Made by a program: the position numbers and the translations under genes. This document shows positions 34,587 to 43,712 of a stretch of DNA of 64,000 bases, piece after piece. This DNA is from Dyadobacter sandarakinus (GTDB lineage: Bacteria > Bacteroidota > Bacteroidia > Cytophagales > Spirosomataceae). A model generated the notes under the pieces. The model searched no databases. It was not told the origin of the DNA and saw only the letters and a list, made by a program, of their open reading frames with translations. The stretch covers positions 310,001 to 374,000 of the forward strand of contig NZ_CP056775.1 in assembly GCF_016894445.1 (NCBI RefSeq). Direction: 5' to 3'. Numbering within the stretch: position 1 is the first letter of the stretch; each line of letters opens with the position of its first letter.

Positions 34587-35699
34587 ATGAAACATTTTAC
34601 CTGGTTGGTGGCTGCATTTTGCCTGATGCTCCAAAGCGGACATCTGGCCGCTCAGACAAAAAAGAAGTACGTCGTCAACGGCTATGTGGGCGGCTTTCGC
34701 GGGCTGGTCAATACGGAAGAGATTGATGCGGAAAAGCTGACGCACATCAACTATGCATTTGTCAATGTGCAGGACAGCCTGGCGATACTGACGAATCTGA
34801 CCACCGACTCCACCAATTTTCGCAACCTCAATCTGCTTAAAAAAAGAAATCCCGACCTGAAAATCCTCATCTCAATTGGTGGCTGGGCATGGAGTGAGAA
34901 TTTTTCTGATGCTGTACTGACGGAAACTTCCCGCGCCAAATTTGCCAAATCAAGCGTGGACATCGTCCGGCAGTTTGATCTGGATGGTGTTGATATCGAC
35001 TGGGAGTACCCGGCTATGAAAGGCGAGGAAGGGAATGTTTACCGGCCTGAGGACAAGCAGAACTTCACCCTGATGTTCAAGGCGATCCGGTTTGAGCTGG
35101 ATATGCTTGAAAAAGAAAAAGGGCGGAAGTACCAGCTTACTACGGCTGTGGGCGGCTCACAATCGTTTGTAGATAATACCGAAATGGGGCTGGTCCAGCA
35201 GTATACCGACTTTATTTTTATCATGACCTATGATTACGGTGGAAAGAACAACACCGTATGGCACCACACCAACCTGTATGGAAAAGGCGACGTGTCATCT
35301 GCAGACCGGTCTGTGAAGAGCTTTATGGCTGCCGGTGTGCCGGCCGGAAAGATCGTACTCGGTGCGGCTTTTTACGGCAAAGGCTGGGAAGCCGAAACGA
35401 CCAATCACCACGGGCTTGGTGAAAAAAGGGTGCGCAGGGCTGACGGCGGCGGGTATACCAAGCTGAAAGATACGCTCATTGACCAAAACGGTTATAAGAA
35501 ATACTACGACCGGAAAGCACATGCGCCTTATCTTTTCAACGATTCAACCAAGGTGCTGATCACTTACGAAGACGAAAAGTCGATCCGGGACAAAAGTAAA
35601 TACGTGAAGAAAAACGGACTGGCGGGCATTTTCTTCTGGGAATATTTCAGCGATCCAAAAGAATACCTCATCACGGAAATCAGCCGTAATCTCGATTAA
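34587..35699 (+). CDS. Family 18 glycoside hydrolase (chitinase-like)
   Basis: 370 residues with a signal peptide (about 1-22, ending LAA). The GH18 barrel shows LKILISIGGWAWSENF and the catalytic DGVDIDWEYP with Glu140 as proton donor, then YDYGG and the closing strand GIFFWEYF. Members hydrolyse chitin or related GlcNAc polymers by substrate-assisted catalysis. There is no own chitin-binding or T9SS domain, so it is periplasmic or relies on the adjacent Fn3 protein. Its last four bases overlap the convergent SNF2 gene. Confidence 0.93.
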   Translation: MKHFTWLVAAFCLMLQSGHLAAQTKKKYVVNGYVGGFRGLVNTEEIDAEKLTHINYAFVNVQDSLAILTNLTTDSTNFRNLNLLKKRNPDLKILISIGGWAWSENFSDAVLTETSRAKFAKSSVDIVRQFDLDGVDIDWEYPAMKGEEGNVYRPEDKQNFTLMFKAIRFELDMLEKEKGRKYQLTTAVGGSQSFVDNTEMGLVQQYTDFIFIMTYDYGGKNNTVWHHTNLYGKGDVSSADRSVKSFMAAGVPAGKIVLGAAFYGKGWEAETTNHHGLGEKRVRRADGGGYTKLKDTLIDQNGYKKYYDRKAHAPYLFNDSTKVLITYEDEKSIRDKSKYVKKNGLAGIFFWEYFSDPKEYLITEISRNLD

Positions 35700-38600
35700 C
35701 GGCCCACAAGCGAAAGCAGGTCGGAGCGGGAGAGGGATTTAAGAATGGATGTATCTGTTTTGACGAGGTCCTCAGCCAGCTCCTTCTTGGTTTTTTGTAA
35801 TTCCATGATTTTCTCCTCGATGGTATCCGGGCAGATCAGCCTTACAGCAATGACGTTTTTGTGCTGGCCAATGCGGTAGCTGCGGTCGATGGCCTGGTTT
35901 TCAACAGCCGGGTTCCACCAGGGATCGATTAGATAAACATAGTCGGCTTCCGTCAGGTTGAGCCCGGTACCGCCTGCTTTGAGGCTGATCAGAAACACCC
36001 TTACCGACTGCTCACGCTGGAAACGGTCTACGATGGCGGCCCGGTCCTTGGTTTGTCCCGTCAGGTATTCAAACTGTATTCCGCTGCGGACAAGCTCATC
36101 GCGGATGAGGTCCAGCATGGATACAAACTGCGAGAATACGAGGATCTTGTGCTCTCCTGCCTTACTTCCGATCTGCTCCATGAGTACGTCGATCTTTGCC
36201 GATGCATTGCCATAATACAGATGATCATTCAGCAAAGCCGGCGAATCGCAGATCTGCCGGAGCTTGGTTAACCCCTGCAGAATGTGCAGCGACTTGCGGG
36301 GTATGTCGATTTCCTGCGTACCATTGAGATAGTTGAAAAATTCGAGCTCATAGGCATTGTACACTTTCCGCTGCTCATCGCCCATTTCACAGTACAATAC
36401 CATCTCCGTTTTTTCCGGGAGTTCTTTGGCAACCTGCCGCTTCGTCCGGCGGAGTATGAACGGGTTAATGCGCTTTTGAAGCTCCATCGCACGTGCATTA
36501 TCCTTGAAGCGGTCGATGGGCATGGAAAAATGATTGCGGAACTGGGTTTTGGTGCCGAGCAATCCCGGGCACGCAAATGAAAGCTGCCCATACAGGTCAA
36601 AGGTGTTGTTTTCCACAGGTGTTCCCGTCAGTACCAGCCTGTTGCGCGATTGCAGCAGGCGTGCTGCCTTGTAGCGCTGGGATTCCGGATTTTTAATCGC
36701 CTGAGACTCGTCCAGGATGATGTAGTTAAAACGGTATTTTTTCAAAAAATTCACATCTGAAAGCAGCGTACCGTAAGAAGTCAGGATTACCTCGTAGCGG
36801 TCAAATTCATGCACGTCGGTCACCCGGCCCGGGCCATATACAGTAAGTACTTTCATGGACGGCGCAAATTTTTCCATTTCACCCTGCCAGTTGAAGATCA
36901 ATGAGGTAGGTACGATAATAAGGTTGGTGTTCTGCTTCACTTTGGCCCTTTGCGACAGGAGGAATGCAATCACCTGTACCGTTTTGCCCAGCCCCATATC
37001 ATCAGCAAGACAGCCTCCAAAGCCGAAATCATCGAGGAAGTTGAGCCAGTTGAGTCCTTCCTGCTGGTAGTGGCGCAGCGATGCCGCCAGCTCTGCGGGT
37101 ACCTTTGTTTCGTGGATAGCGTCAAAATCGGCGAAGCGGGTTTGGAGAAAACGGATTTCGTCCCGCACTTCCTTATCCAGCATTTCCGCATCGTACATCT
37201 CAGCTACCGACTGGAAGGCTATCCTGGGTGTGCGTATGGTTTCGCCGGCGATTTCGCCCGCCTCAAAAAATCCCGCAAATTTTTCGAGCCACTGGGCAGG
37301 CAGCATGCCCGTGGTGCCATCGTCCAGCTGTACATACCGCGTGTGGTTTTTGACAGCTTTGTGTAAATGCTTGAGGGTAACCTTCTGATTTCCGAAAAAG
37401 ACATTTGCGGTGGTGTTAAACCAGTTGATACCGCTGATCACATGTACCGATACCCTTGCCTTGTTCAGGTTAAAGCGCTGTTTCATGATCTTGTTGAAGC
37501 CCAGGATGCGAATGTCTTCCTCCTGCCATTCTTCAAAAATCATTGGAAACCAGTCTTCACTCAGGAACCGGGTTTTGTGTAAATAAAAGAAATTGCGCCC
37601 CTCGTTCTGCTCCTCGAAATCGGGATGCTGCCTCCTCAATATGCTGATAAAGCGCACCTCCTCGGCATCCTGCCGGGCCACCACGAAGGGATTTCCGTGC
37701 CCGTCGATGGCATAAATCTGCTTTTCTGAAAATACAGGCACCTCCACCGGCCCGTAGCGGATCACGGGCGTAATCAGGATATACTGGCCAGTCTCTTCGA
37801 GGTAGATGATCTTCTCGCGTTCGTCATTAAAACCCTGTTCTTCCAGCTGCCTGGGGGTAGCAGGCCTGAGGTAGGAATAGGTAATCCGGATGCGGTTTTC
37901 AAGACGGGAAAGCAGCTGCGTTCTGAATTCCTCAAACTTGGACGCATGTACCATGATTTTCTGGTTGTGCTGCCGGAAAAAGGATACGATTTTGAGCGTG
38001 TCCTCACTCCCGATCAAATGCAATGCATCCTGGTGCAGTACAAAATAGTCAAACCGGATCGTAATCGTTTCCAGGTCCAATGCCACACCATTGAGCAGCA
38101 GTTCACCCGAAATCTGGAAAAACTGATTTTTCTGATCGATCATCAGTTGTGGTTCCATTTCTGTGCGCTCCATACGCACCGGCACGAGCGAGGCCACACT
38201 GATGTTCTCGGATATGCTCGAATTATGATAGTAAAAATCAATTTCCAGCGGATTTCTGACAACAGATTTCAGTCCGGCCAGGTCGGTGGACGTTTTACTG
38301 TTCCGGAAATTATTGGAAAACGATGCCACGGCGGAGTAAAACTTTACCACGCTAGTGTCGGCCTCGTCCCACATCATTTCCAATGCATTGAGTGGTACAA
38401 GCGGGTTTTTCAGCTTGCCGTCGCGGGTTGTCGGCGCATCGTACAGTTCCAGAAAAAAATGATCATAATACTTGTTCTGACCCAGTACAGCGATCATTTT
38501 CCGGTTTTCTGCCACTGCCTTTTCGCCGGGCAGCTCGGGCGGTGCCGCGGGCATCAGCCGGGTTTCGAGCTGTGCAACCGAGGCTGCATTTACGGGGATA

Positions 38601-39118
38601 AGTTCTTTAAGCCGGGGTTTGATCAGCAGCTCTTTGCCGGCCAGTTCCAGTGCGAAAAACCGGTCGGGTTCCGGTTCATTTTCCATACCATAGTCGGCGG
38701 CTGCCTGGCGGATCTTTTCGTGCCGGAGCGGCTGATCGAAAAATGCACGCAGGTCTTTGTATCGTAAAATATTATAAAGAAGCTGGATCTGATGCGGGCA
38801 CAGTTTCCGTTCCGGTGCCCCGCATTCGCAGCTCAGGATCACGCTCGTTTTATTCTGGCGAAGCACTACTTTCACAAAGTCCGTGTAGGCGGCAGGGATT
38901 TTGAATATACCGTAATCCACGTCGATTGCCTCGGGTACAATATCAAAAAAGCCCCGCTTTTCCGTGGAAGGCAGCTCGGCGCTGTGGTTCAGGATCACGG
39001 AATGCGTCAGTTCGGCCAGGTTGAAGTTGTCCAGAACGTAGGTATGCAGATTGGTACGGATCACGCCAGTGGAAAAAACAATGGAAATTAAGTCGGGAAA
39101 CCTGTTAAAGGTAGTCAC
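35696..39118 (-). CDS. SNF2-family DNA-dependent ATPase with SWIM zinc finger
   Basis: 1140 residues. A SWIM zinc finger (CECGAPERKLCPH, about residues 98-110) lies near the N-terminus, then a long region of unknown fold, then the two RecA-like lobes from about residue 670: motif I DDMGLGKT, motif II DESQAIKNP, motif III LTGTPVEN, motif V AGGTGLNLT and motif VI QAIDRSYRIGQ. Bacterial members translocate on double-stranded DNA and act in transcription or repair; no helicase activity is implied. The start is GTG at 39118, there being no in-frame ATG close by. Target unknown. Confidence 0.92.
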   Translation of the reverse strand: MTTFNRFPDLISIVFSTGVIRTNLHTYVLDNFNLAELTHSVILNHSAELPSTEKRGFFDIVPEAIDVDYGIFKIPAAYTDFVKVVLRQNKTSVILSCECGAPERKLCPHQIQLLYNILRYKDLRAFFDQPLRHEKIRQAAADYGMENEPEPDRFFALELAGKELLIKPRLKELIPVNAASVAQLETRLMPAAPPELPGEKAVAENRKMIAVLGQNKYYDHFFLELYDAPTTRDGKLKNPLVPLNALEMMWDEADTSVVKFYSAVASFSNNFRNSKTSTDLAGLKSVVRNPLEIDFYYHNSSISENISVASLVPVRMERTEMEPQLMIDQKNQFFQISGELLLNGVALDLETITIRFDYFVLHQDALHLIGSEDTLKIVSFFRQHNQKIMVHASKFEEFRTQLLSRLENRIRITYSYLRPATPRQLEEQGFNDEREKIIYLEETGQYILITPVIRYGPVEVPVFSEKQIYAIDGHGNPFVVARQDAEEVRFISILRRQHPDFEEQNEGRNFFYLHKTRFLSEDWFPMIFEEWQEEDIRILGFNKIMKQRFNLNKARVSVHVISGINWFNTTANVFFGNQKVTLKHLHKAVKNHTRYVQLDDGTTGMLPAQWLEKFAGFFEAGEIAGETIRTPRIAFQSVAEMYDAEMLDKEVRDEIRFLQTRFADFDAIHETKVPAELAASLRHYQQEGLNWLNFLDDFGFGGCLADDMGLGKTVQVIAFLLSQRAKVKQNTNLIIVPTSLIFNWQGEMEKFAPSMKVLTVYGPGRVTDVHEFDRYEVILTSYGTLLSDVNFLKKYRFNYIILDESQAIKNPESQRYKAARLLQSRNRLVLTGTPVENNTFDLYGQLSFACPGLLGTKTQFRNHFSMPIDRFKDNARAMELQKRINPFILRRTKRQVAKELPEKTEMVLYCEMGDEQRKVYNAYELEFFNYLNGTQEIDIPRKSLHILQGLTKLRQICDSPALLNDHLYYGNASAKIDVLMEQIGSKAGEHKILVFSQFVSMLDLIRDELVRSGIQFEYLTGQTKDRAAIVDRFQREQSVRVFLISLKAGGTGLNLTEADYVYLIDPWWNPAVENQAIDRSYRIGQHKNVIAVRLICPDTIEEKIMELQKTKKELAEDLVKTDTSILKSLSRSDLLSLVGR

Positions 39119-39225
39119 AAGCTGCCCATAACCGGGTTTTATTGTCTGATAAAATCACGAACTTGCCGCACGCCTTTACAGGTCGGGCTTGTATTTGAAA
39201 GATCAAATTTAAACATTCTGAAATC

Positions 39226-39678
39226 ATGAAAATAGGCATTGCAGCAGACCACGGAGGATTTGAGCTCAAAGAAAACCTTAAAACATTCCTCACCTCGCAG
39301 GGGTACGAAGTGCAGGATTTCGGTGCATTCGAGCTCAACAGTCAGGATGATTACCCTGATTTCGTGGTTCCGCTTTCGAAGGCAATCGCAGGCGGCGAGG
39401 TTGATCGCGGACTGGCGGTTTGCGGCAGCGGGGTGGGCGCATCGGTCGTGGCCAATAAAGTCCACGGGGTGCGTGCCGCACTGATCAATGATCACTTTTC
39501 GGCCCATCAGGGTGTTGAGGACGATGACCTCAATTTGTTGTGCCTCGGCGGCCGGGTAACGGGCAGCATGGCCGCCCAGGAACTCGTAACCGCTTTCCTG
39601 AAGGCAGAGTTTACCGGGGCTGAAAGGCATATGCGCCGGCTCGGAAAGGTAAAAGCATTGGAACAGAACCAGGGTTGA
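39226..39678 (+). CDS. rpiB: Ribose 5-phosphate isomerase B
   Basis: 150 residues. Interconverts ribose 5-phosphate and ribulose 5-phosphate in the pentose phosphate pathway. MKIGIAADHGGFELKENLK is the family-typical start and the active-site Cys sits in AVCGSGVGASVVANKV; the YPDFVVPLSKAI and RAALINDHFSAH segments are also conserved. Cytoplasmic. Divergent from the SNF2 gene, and followed after 48 bases by the DUF481 gene, which may share its transcript. Confidence 0.94.
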   Translation: MKIGIAADHGGFELKENLKTFLTSQGYEVQDFGAFELNSQDDYPDFVVPLSKAIAGGEVDRGLAVCGSGVGASVVANKVHGVRAALINDHFSAHQGVEDDDLNLLCLGGRVTGSMAAQELVTAFLKAEFTGAERHMRRLGKVKALEQNQG

Positions 39679-39726
39679 AAGCGCTTTAAACCCATTTTGG
39701 CACTATTATTTTGCAAAATCGCGTTG

Positions 39727-40542
39727 ATGAAAACACCCGCGTACCTCATAAGGCATACCGCTTTTTTACTTTTCTGCATTTCCGGCTGGGCACAGGGCCA
39801 GCAGACATCCGGCACCACCAGCGTAACCCGGGCCGACTCGGTGGCCGCAAAGCTCGACAGCGTATCCAAACCGCCGCCACCCCTGTTTGATACGATCCGG
39901 TACCGGTTTATCGGCGATGGTAACTTCACCAGCGGGAACGTGAACCGCAGCCTGATGGTACTGCGTGCGGAACTCACATTCAGCGGGCCGGCTATCAATA
40001 TTGCTACCAACCCGCGGTTTACCTACGGTAAGCAAAATGGCTTCCTCGCCGAGCGGGATAGCTATGTGGACGTTTTCGTGGATATTTTTAAAAAAAGCCG
40101 CACTTATATGTTCGGGCTCGGGGCGCTGGAAACCAGCAACCTGAGGCGCATTGTACTACGGGTCATGGGCGGCGCAGGCGTGGGATACCGGCTAATCGAG
40201 GGTACGGCCAACAACCTTACCCTGACCAATGCAATCCTGTACGAATCAACGGATTTCAGGGAAATAGCGACGGTGACGACCGCACGTAATTCGTTCAGGG
40301 TGAAAGGGAAGCACTCCATTTTACAGGATAAGATCAGGATCAATCACATTACTTTCATACAACCTGCATTGAACGATTTATCCAACCTTCGCTGGAATAC
40401 CATTTTCACATTTGAGCTCCCGCTGAACAAATGGGTGACATTGCGTACCAGCTTTGAGAACTCCTATGAAAGTGTCGTGGAGGCTACCCGGAAGAGAAAT
40501 GATTCACGGATTACATTCGGGGTTTCAGTCGGGAATAAATAG
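39727..40542 (+). CDS. DUF481 outer-membrane protein
   Basis: 271 residues with a signal peptide (about 1-21, ending QGQ). From about residue 60 on, the alternating hydrophobic pattern of an outer-membrane beta barrel is visible, with the DUF481 pattern DGNFTSGNVNRSLMVLRAEL at the start and repeated aromatic-ended strands. DUF481 proteins (E. coli YdiY is one) have no known function. The ATG at 39727 gives a proper signal peptide; an upstream TTG does not. Confidence 0.75.
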   Translation: MKTPAYLIRHTAFLLFCISGWAQGQQTSGTTSVTRADSVAAKLDSVSKPPPPLFDTIRYRFIGDGNFTSGNVNRSLMVLRAELTFSGPAINIATNPRFTYGKQNGFLAERDSYVDVFVDIFKKSRTYMFGLGALETSNLRRIVLRVMGGAGVGYRLIEGTANNLTLTNAILYESTDFREIATVTTARNSFRVKGKHSILQDKIRINHITFIQPALNDLSNLRWNTIFTFELPLNKWVTLRTSFENSYESVVEATRKRNDSRITFGVSVGNK

Positions 40543-40663
40543 TTGATCGTGGCCGGGCAGGCTTGTCAGGGAATGCTGTAAAGAATGCTGTCCTTGCTGT
40601 TGACACATTAAAATTGCCGGACATGTGTCTTGTTATAGAAACGCAACACCAACCCAGCTTGCA

Positions 40664-41827
40664 ATGAAAGATTCACAGGATGACCGCCGCCAGTTTATCA
40701 AGAACTCCGTCAATACCGCAGCAGGGCTGCTCATGTTTCCTGCGCTGGCACCCGAGCGTGCCGTCCATATAACATCTGCCGCACAGGCACAACCTGCTTT
40801 TTCAAAGGCGGCCGCTTCAGTAAAGTTTTCGGTTATTGGAATGAACCACGGGCATATTTACGGGCAGGTCGAAGCGATGCTCCGGAGCGGGGGCGAGCTG
40901 GTGTCTTTTTACGCCAAGGAAGCCAACCTGAATGCAGAGTTTGCAAAAAAGTATCCCCAGGCCAAACAGGCAAAAAGCGAGGAAGAAATCCTTGAAGATA
41001 AATCCATCCAGCTGATCCTGAGCGCGGGTATTCCCGACGAGCGGGCGCCGCTGGGCATCCGCGTGATGAAAAGCGGCAAGGATTACATGGTGGACAAGCC
41101 CGGCATTACTACACTCGAACAACTGACGCAGGTACGCAAGGTGCAAAAGGAAACCAAGCATATTTATTCCATCATGTACAGCGAACGCCTCGAAAACCGC
41201 GCTACGATCAAGGCCGGCGAACTGATCCGGCAGGGCGTGATCGGGAAAGTGGTACAGACGATCGGTCTGGGTCCTCACCGAATGAACACAGCAACTCGTC
41301 CCGAGTGGTTCTTCGACAAAAAACGTTTTGGCGGGATTATCTGTGACATCGGGTCGCACCAATTCGACCAGTTCCTGTTTTTTACGGGAAGTACCAAAGC
41401 GGAAGTGGTAGCGTCGCAGGTAGGCAATGTAAATCACCCGCAATATCCCAAATTCGAAGATTTCGGGGATGTAATGCTCAGCGGCAATGGAGGCGCCGGC
41501 TACATCCGGGTCGACTGGTTCACGCCGGATGGCTTGAAAACGTGGGGAGACGGCCGGCTTACCGTACTCGGCACCGAAGGATATATTGAGATCCGAAAGA
41601 ATATCGACATTGCCGGGCGCGAAGGCGGAAACCATCTTTTTGTGGTCAATAATAAGGATACGCAGTACATCGACTGCAGCGCAGTGACTTTGCCTTACGG
41701 CCGGCAGCTTTTGGAAGACGTAGTCAACCGCACCGAAACGGCCATGTCGCAGGAGCAATGCTTTCTGGCCACCGAACTTGCCCTCAAAGCGCAGAAAAAT
41801 GCGAAAATGCTGAATATGGTAAGTTAG
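40664..41827 (+). CDS. Tat-exported Gfo/Idh/MocA family oxidoreductase
   Basis: 387 residues. The N-terminus bears a twin-arginine signal (DDRRQFIKNSVNTAAGLLM), so the folded enzyme with cofactor is exported to the periplasm. A Rossmann domain (VKFSVIGMNHGHIYGQV) and the Gfo/Idh signature MVDKPGI follow, then a C-terminal beta-sheet domain with WFFDKKRFGGIICDIGSHQF. Such enzymes oxidise or epimerise sugars with tightly bound NAD(P). The exact substrate is unknown. ATG 40664 is chosen because the signal peptide starts here. Confidence 0.9.
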   Translation: MKDSQDDRRQFIKNSVNTAAGLLMFPALAPERAVHITSAAQAQPAFSKAAASVKFSVIGMNHGHIYGQVEAMLRSGGELVSFYAKEANLNAEFAKKYPQAKQAKSEEEILEDKSIQLILSAGIPDERAPLGIRVMKSGKDYMVDKPGITTLEQLTQVRKVQKETKHIYSIMYSERLENRATIKAGELIRQGVIGKVVQTIGLGPHRMNTATRPEWFFDKKRFGGIICDIGSHQFDQFLFFTGSTKAEVVASQVGNVNHPQYPKFEDFGDVMLSGNGGAGYIRVDWFTPDGLKTWGDGRLTVLGTEGYIEIRKNIDIAGREGGNHLFVVNNKDTQYIDCSAVTLPYGRQLLEDVVNRTETAMSQEQCFLATELALKAQKNAKMLNMVS

Positions 41828-41864
41828 CATCGAGTTGTCTGGACATCCAGCAGCTGGAAATAAT

Positions 41865-41919
41865 GCCTGTAAAAAGCGGAGGCGAAGGATACTTTCCTTC
41901 GCCTCCGCTTTTTACAGGC
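41865..41919. terminator. 25-bp perfect hairpin between convergent genes
   Basis: Perfect 25-bp inverted repeat (41865-41889 with 41895-41919) around a five-base loop. The inner part is GC-rich and the outer part is A5 on the left and T5 on the right, so it can terminate both the Gfo/Idh and the aldo/keto reductase transcripts. Confidence 0.88.
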
Positions 41920-41958
41920 TATTACTTAGAATGCCAGCAATACTATCAGAGCAATATA

Positions 41959-42810
41959 TCAGCCTTCTGATAATGCTGCAAAATCTTCTTCGGACAGGTT
42001 GATACTTGCTGCGGCGAGGTTTTCGTGCAGGTGTTCCACAGAGCTGGTACCCGGAATCAGTAGGATATTCGGTGAGCGTTTCAGCAGCCATGCGAGGGCA
42101 ATCTGGGCGGTTGTTGCACCATGCTTTTCAGCAATGCTCCGGATTTTTGCTTCCATTTTGGCCGGTCCTGATGCCAGTGGGAACCAGGGAATAAATGCCA
42201 TGTTACGGCCTTCCGTATAGTCTACGATTTCTTCCCATTTCCGGTCGCCCAGGTTATACAGGTTTTGTACGGACACGATGGGGACTATCTTTTCAGCCCT
42301 TTCAATTTGTGCAATATCTACTTCCGACAACCCTACATGCTTGATTTTTCCTGCATTCACCGCTTCCACCACGGGTGCGAGGGTTTCTTCTATGGGGAAT
42401 TTCGGGTCAAAGCGGTGGAGTTGCCAGAGGTCAATGGATTCCAGTTTCAGGCGTTTAAGGCTGCCTCCAATGGCTTCGCGGATATGGTTGGGGTCTCCGT
42501 TGACCGGCCATTGGTTCGGGCCGGTGCGTTCGAGTCCGCCTTTGGTGGCAATCAGCAGATTTCCGGGGTAGGGGTGCAGTGCCTCTGCGATCAGTACTTC
42601 ATTGGTATGGGGCCCGTAGGAATCAGCCGTATCGATAAAGGTCACACCTGCTTTCACAGCTTCCTGTAATACCTGCTTAGCTTTTTCGCGATCGGGAGCA
42701 TCTCCCCAAACGCCATGCCCAGTCAGCTGCATCCCGCCGTAACCTACTCTGTTGATCTCGATTTCACCTCCGATCCGGAAGGTTAATGTATTATCTGTTT
42801 GTGCACTCAT
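41959..42810 (-). CDS. Aldo/keto reductase
   Basis: 283 residues, cytoplasmic NADPH-dependent TIM-barrel enzyme reducing aldehydes or ketones. The catalytic tetrad is visible: Asp and Tyr in FIDTADSYGP, Lys in ATKGG and His in WQLHRFDP. The cofactor-binding end has LLIPGTSSVEHLHENL. It resembles the group of short bacterial aldo/keto reductases that includes YajO-type proteins. Substrate unknown. It converges on the Gfo/Idh gene across a very long terminator hairpin. Confidence 0.92.
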   Translation of the reverse strand: MSAQTDNTLTFRIGGEIEINRVGYGGMQLTGHGVWGDAPDREKAKQVLQEAVKAGVTFIDTADSYGPHTNEVLIAEALHPYPGNLLIATKGGLERTGPNQWPVNGDPNHIREAIGGSLKRLKLESIDLWQLHRFDPKFPIEETLAPVVEAVNAGKIKHVGLSEVDIAQIERAEKIVPIVSVQNLYNLGDRKWEEIVDYTEGRNMAFIPWFPLASGPAKMEAKIRSIAEKHGATTAQIALAWLLKRSPNILLIPGTSSVEHLHENLAAASINLSEEDFAALSEG

Positions 42811-42953
42811 TGTTTTTTTTGATTAAAGTTCTGCTGCCGGCGTATCCACCGCGCAGGTAACAGTAATTGCCTAAAAAACATGCCGCAGGCGCCGGCCTGG
42901 CAGTTTGTGGCACGATTTTGTCGTTTTGCCGGCTGAACTTAACATCAAGAAAC

Positions 42954-43196
42954 ATGGAAACTACTGTGTACGAGGATCACGCCCGTGCATTGATCGCCGA
43001 GATCAGGCAACTCGTGGAGGCGAAGGGGCTGGACTTGACTGCCGCTATGGCAGATGCGGGCATTGCCGACGAAACTACCCGGCAAATCCTGGACGAACAG
43101 GCAATACCATCCCTGCCCGACTTTCTGGCGATGTGCCAGATATCCGGCATATCGTTTCAGCTCCCCTCGATCGAGACTCCCGATACACCCATGTAG
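42954..43196 (+). CDS. Small HTH-like protein, function unknown
   Basis: 80 residues, acidic and predicted all-helical. The segment LVEAKGLDLTAAMADAGIAD followed by TRQILDEQAIPSLPDFLAMC resembles the helix arrangement of a Cro/C1-type DNA-binding domain, but key positions are not convincing and I do not assign a family with certainty. The ATG at 42954 is preferred to one at 42867, which adds a poor extension. A 12-bp hairpin follows 27 bases after the stop. It may be a small regulator. Confidence 0.6.
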   Translation: METTVYEDHARALIAEIRQLVEAKGLDLTAAMADAGIADETTRQILDEQAIPSLPDFLAMCQISGISFQLPSIETPDTPM

Positions 43197-43223
43197 CGCA
43201 GATTGTATCTCTGATAACACTCC

Positions 43224-43254
43224 CAGCAAGCCCGGTCCAACGCCGGGCTTGCTG
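43224..43254 (+). terminator. GC-rich hairpin after the small HTH-like gene
   Basis: Perfect 12-bp stem (43224-43235 with 43243-43254) and seven-base loop. There is only CATTTC after it rather than a real T-run, so it may be a weak terminator or an RNA-stabilising 3' structure. Confidence 0.55.
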
Positions 43255-43633
43255 CATTTCGGGGGTATCCAGCAGCCGTTTGCTCAATGCGTGAAAATAT
43301 TTTAAAAATTTTTTGAAAAATATTTTGTGAGAATGCAGAATCAAAGTGCATTTCACCTGTAAAAATGCCTATTGGTTAAATCCACTCAGAAGAATATTCG
43401 GAATTGACAATGAAAATTAGAAAAGTATTTGGTGTTAAAAGTAAAGTATACTTAAACTTCTGCACCAACCTTCCGGCTCAAAATGTTACTTGGCGGCTTT
43501 TTTGGTTTTACAGTTGGTTTTAAATTTTTGATCTTTAAATAATACCATGTTTCTGTTTGATCAGACTGGTGTTTCAGAGCTTTCAAACCCAGGTTTATAC
43601 CGAATGATCTATCGGTCAAGATGCTCTTTATGC

Positions 43634-43662
43634 TTTGTATTCAAAATATTGTATTACATTTG
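43634..43662 (+). promoter_or_regulatory. Bacteroidota promoter for the small secreted protein
   Basis: TTTG at 43634-43637, 17-base spacer, TACATTTG at 43655-43662: both elements match consensus. Transcription would start near 43669, about 45 bases before the start codon. Confidence 0.72.
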
Positions 43663-43712
43663 TAACAGAAATCAAGATCAGAAAACAAAAAAGAACATAA
43701 ACACTATTAACG

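Larger units (their letters stand above)
43197..43712. other. Long AT-rich intergenic region
   Basis: 516 bases without a credible gene. It holds a GC-rich hairpin (43224-43254), an A/T-only pair of palindromes around 43294-43326, a ten-base palindrome AAGTATACTT at 43444-43453 and a good Bacteroidota promoter at 43634-43662. A short open frame at 43410-43523 (37 codons) looks non-coding. Confidence 0.6.

Noticed and set aside
43410-43523. 37-codon plus-strand frame in the long intergenic region
   Set aside because: AT-rich, no promoter, no recognisable features; likely chance.
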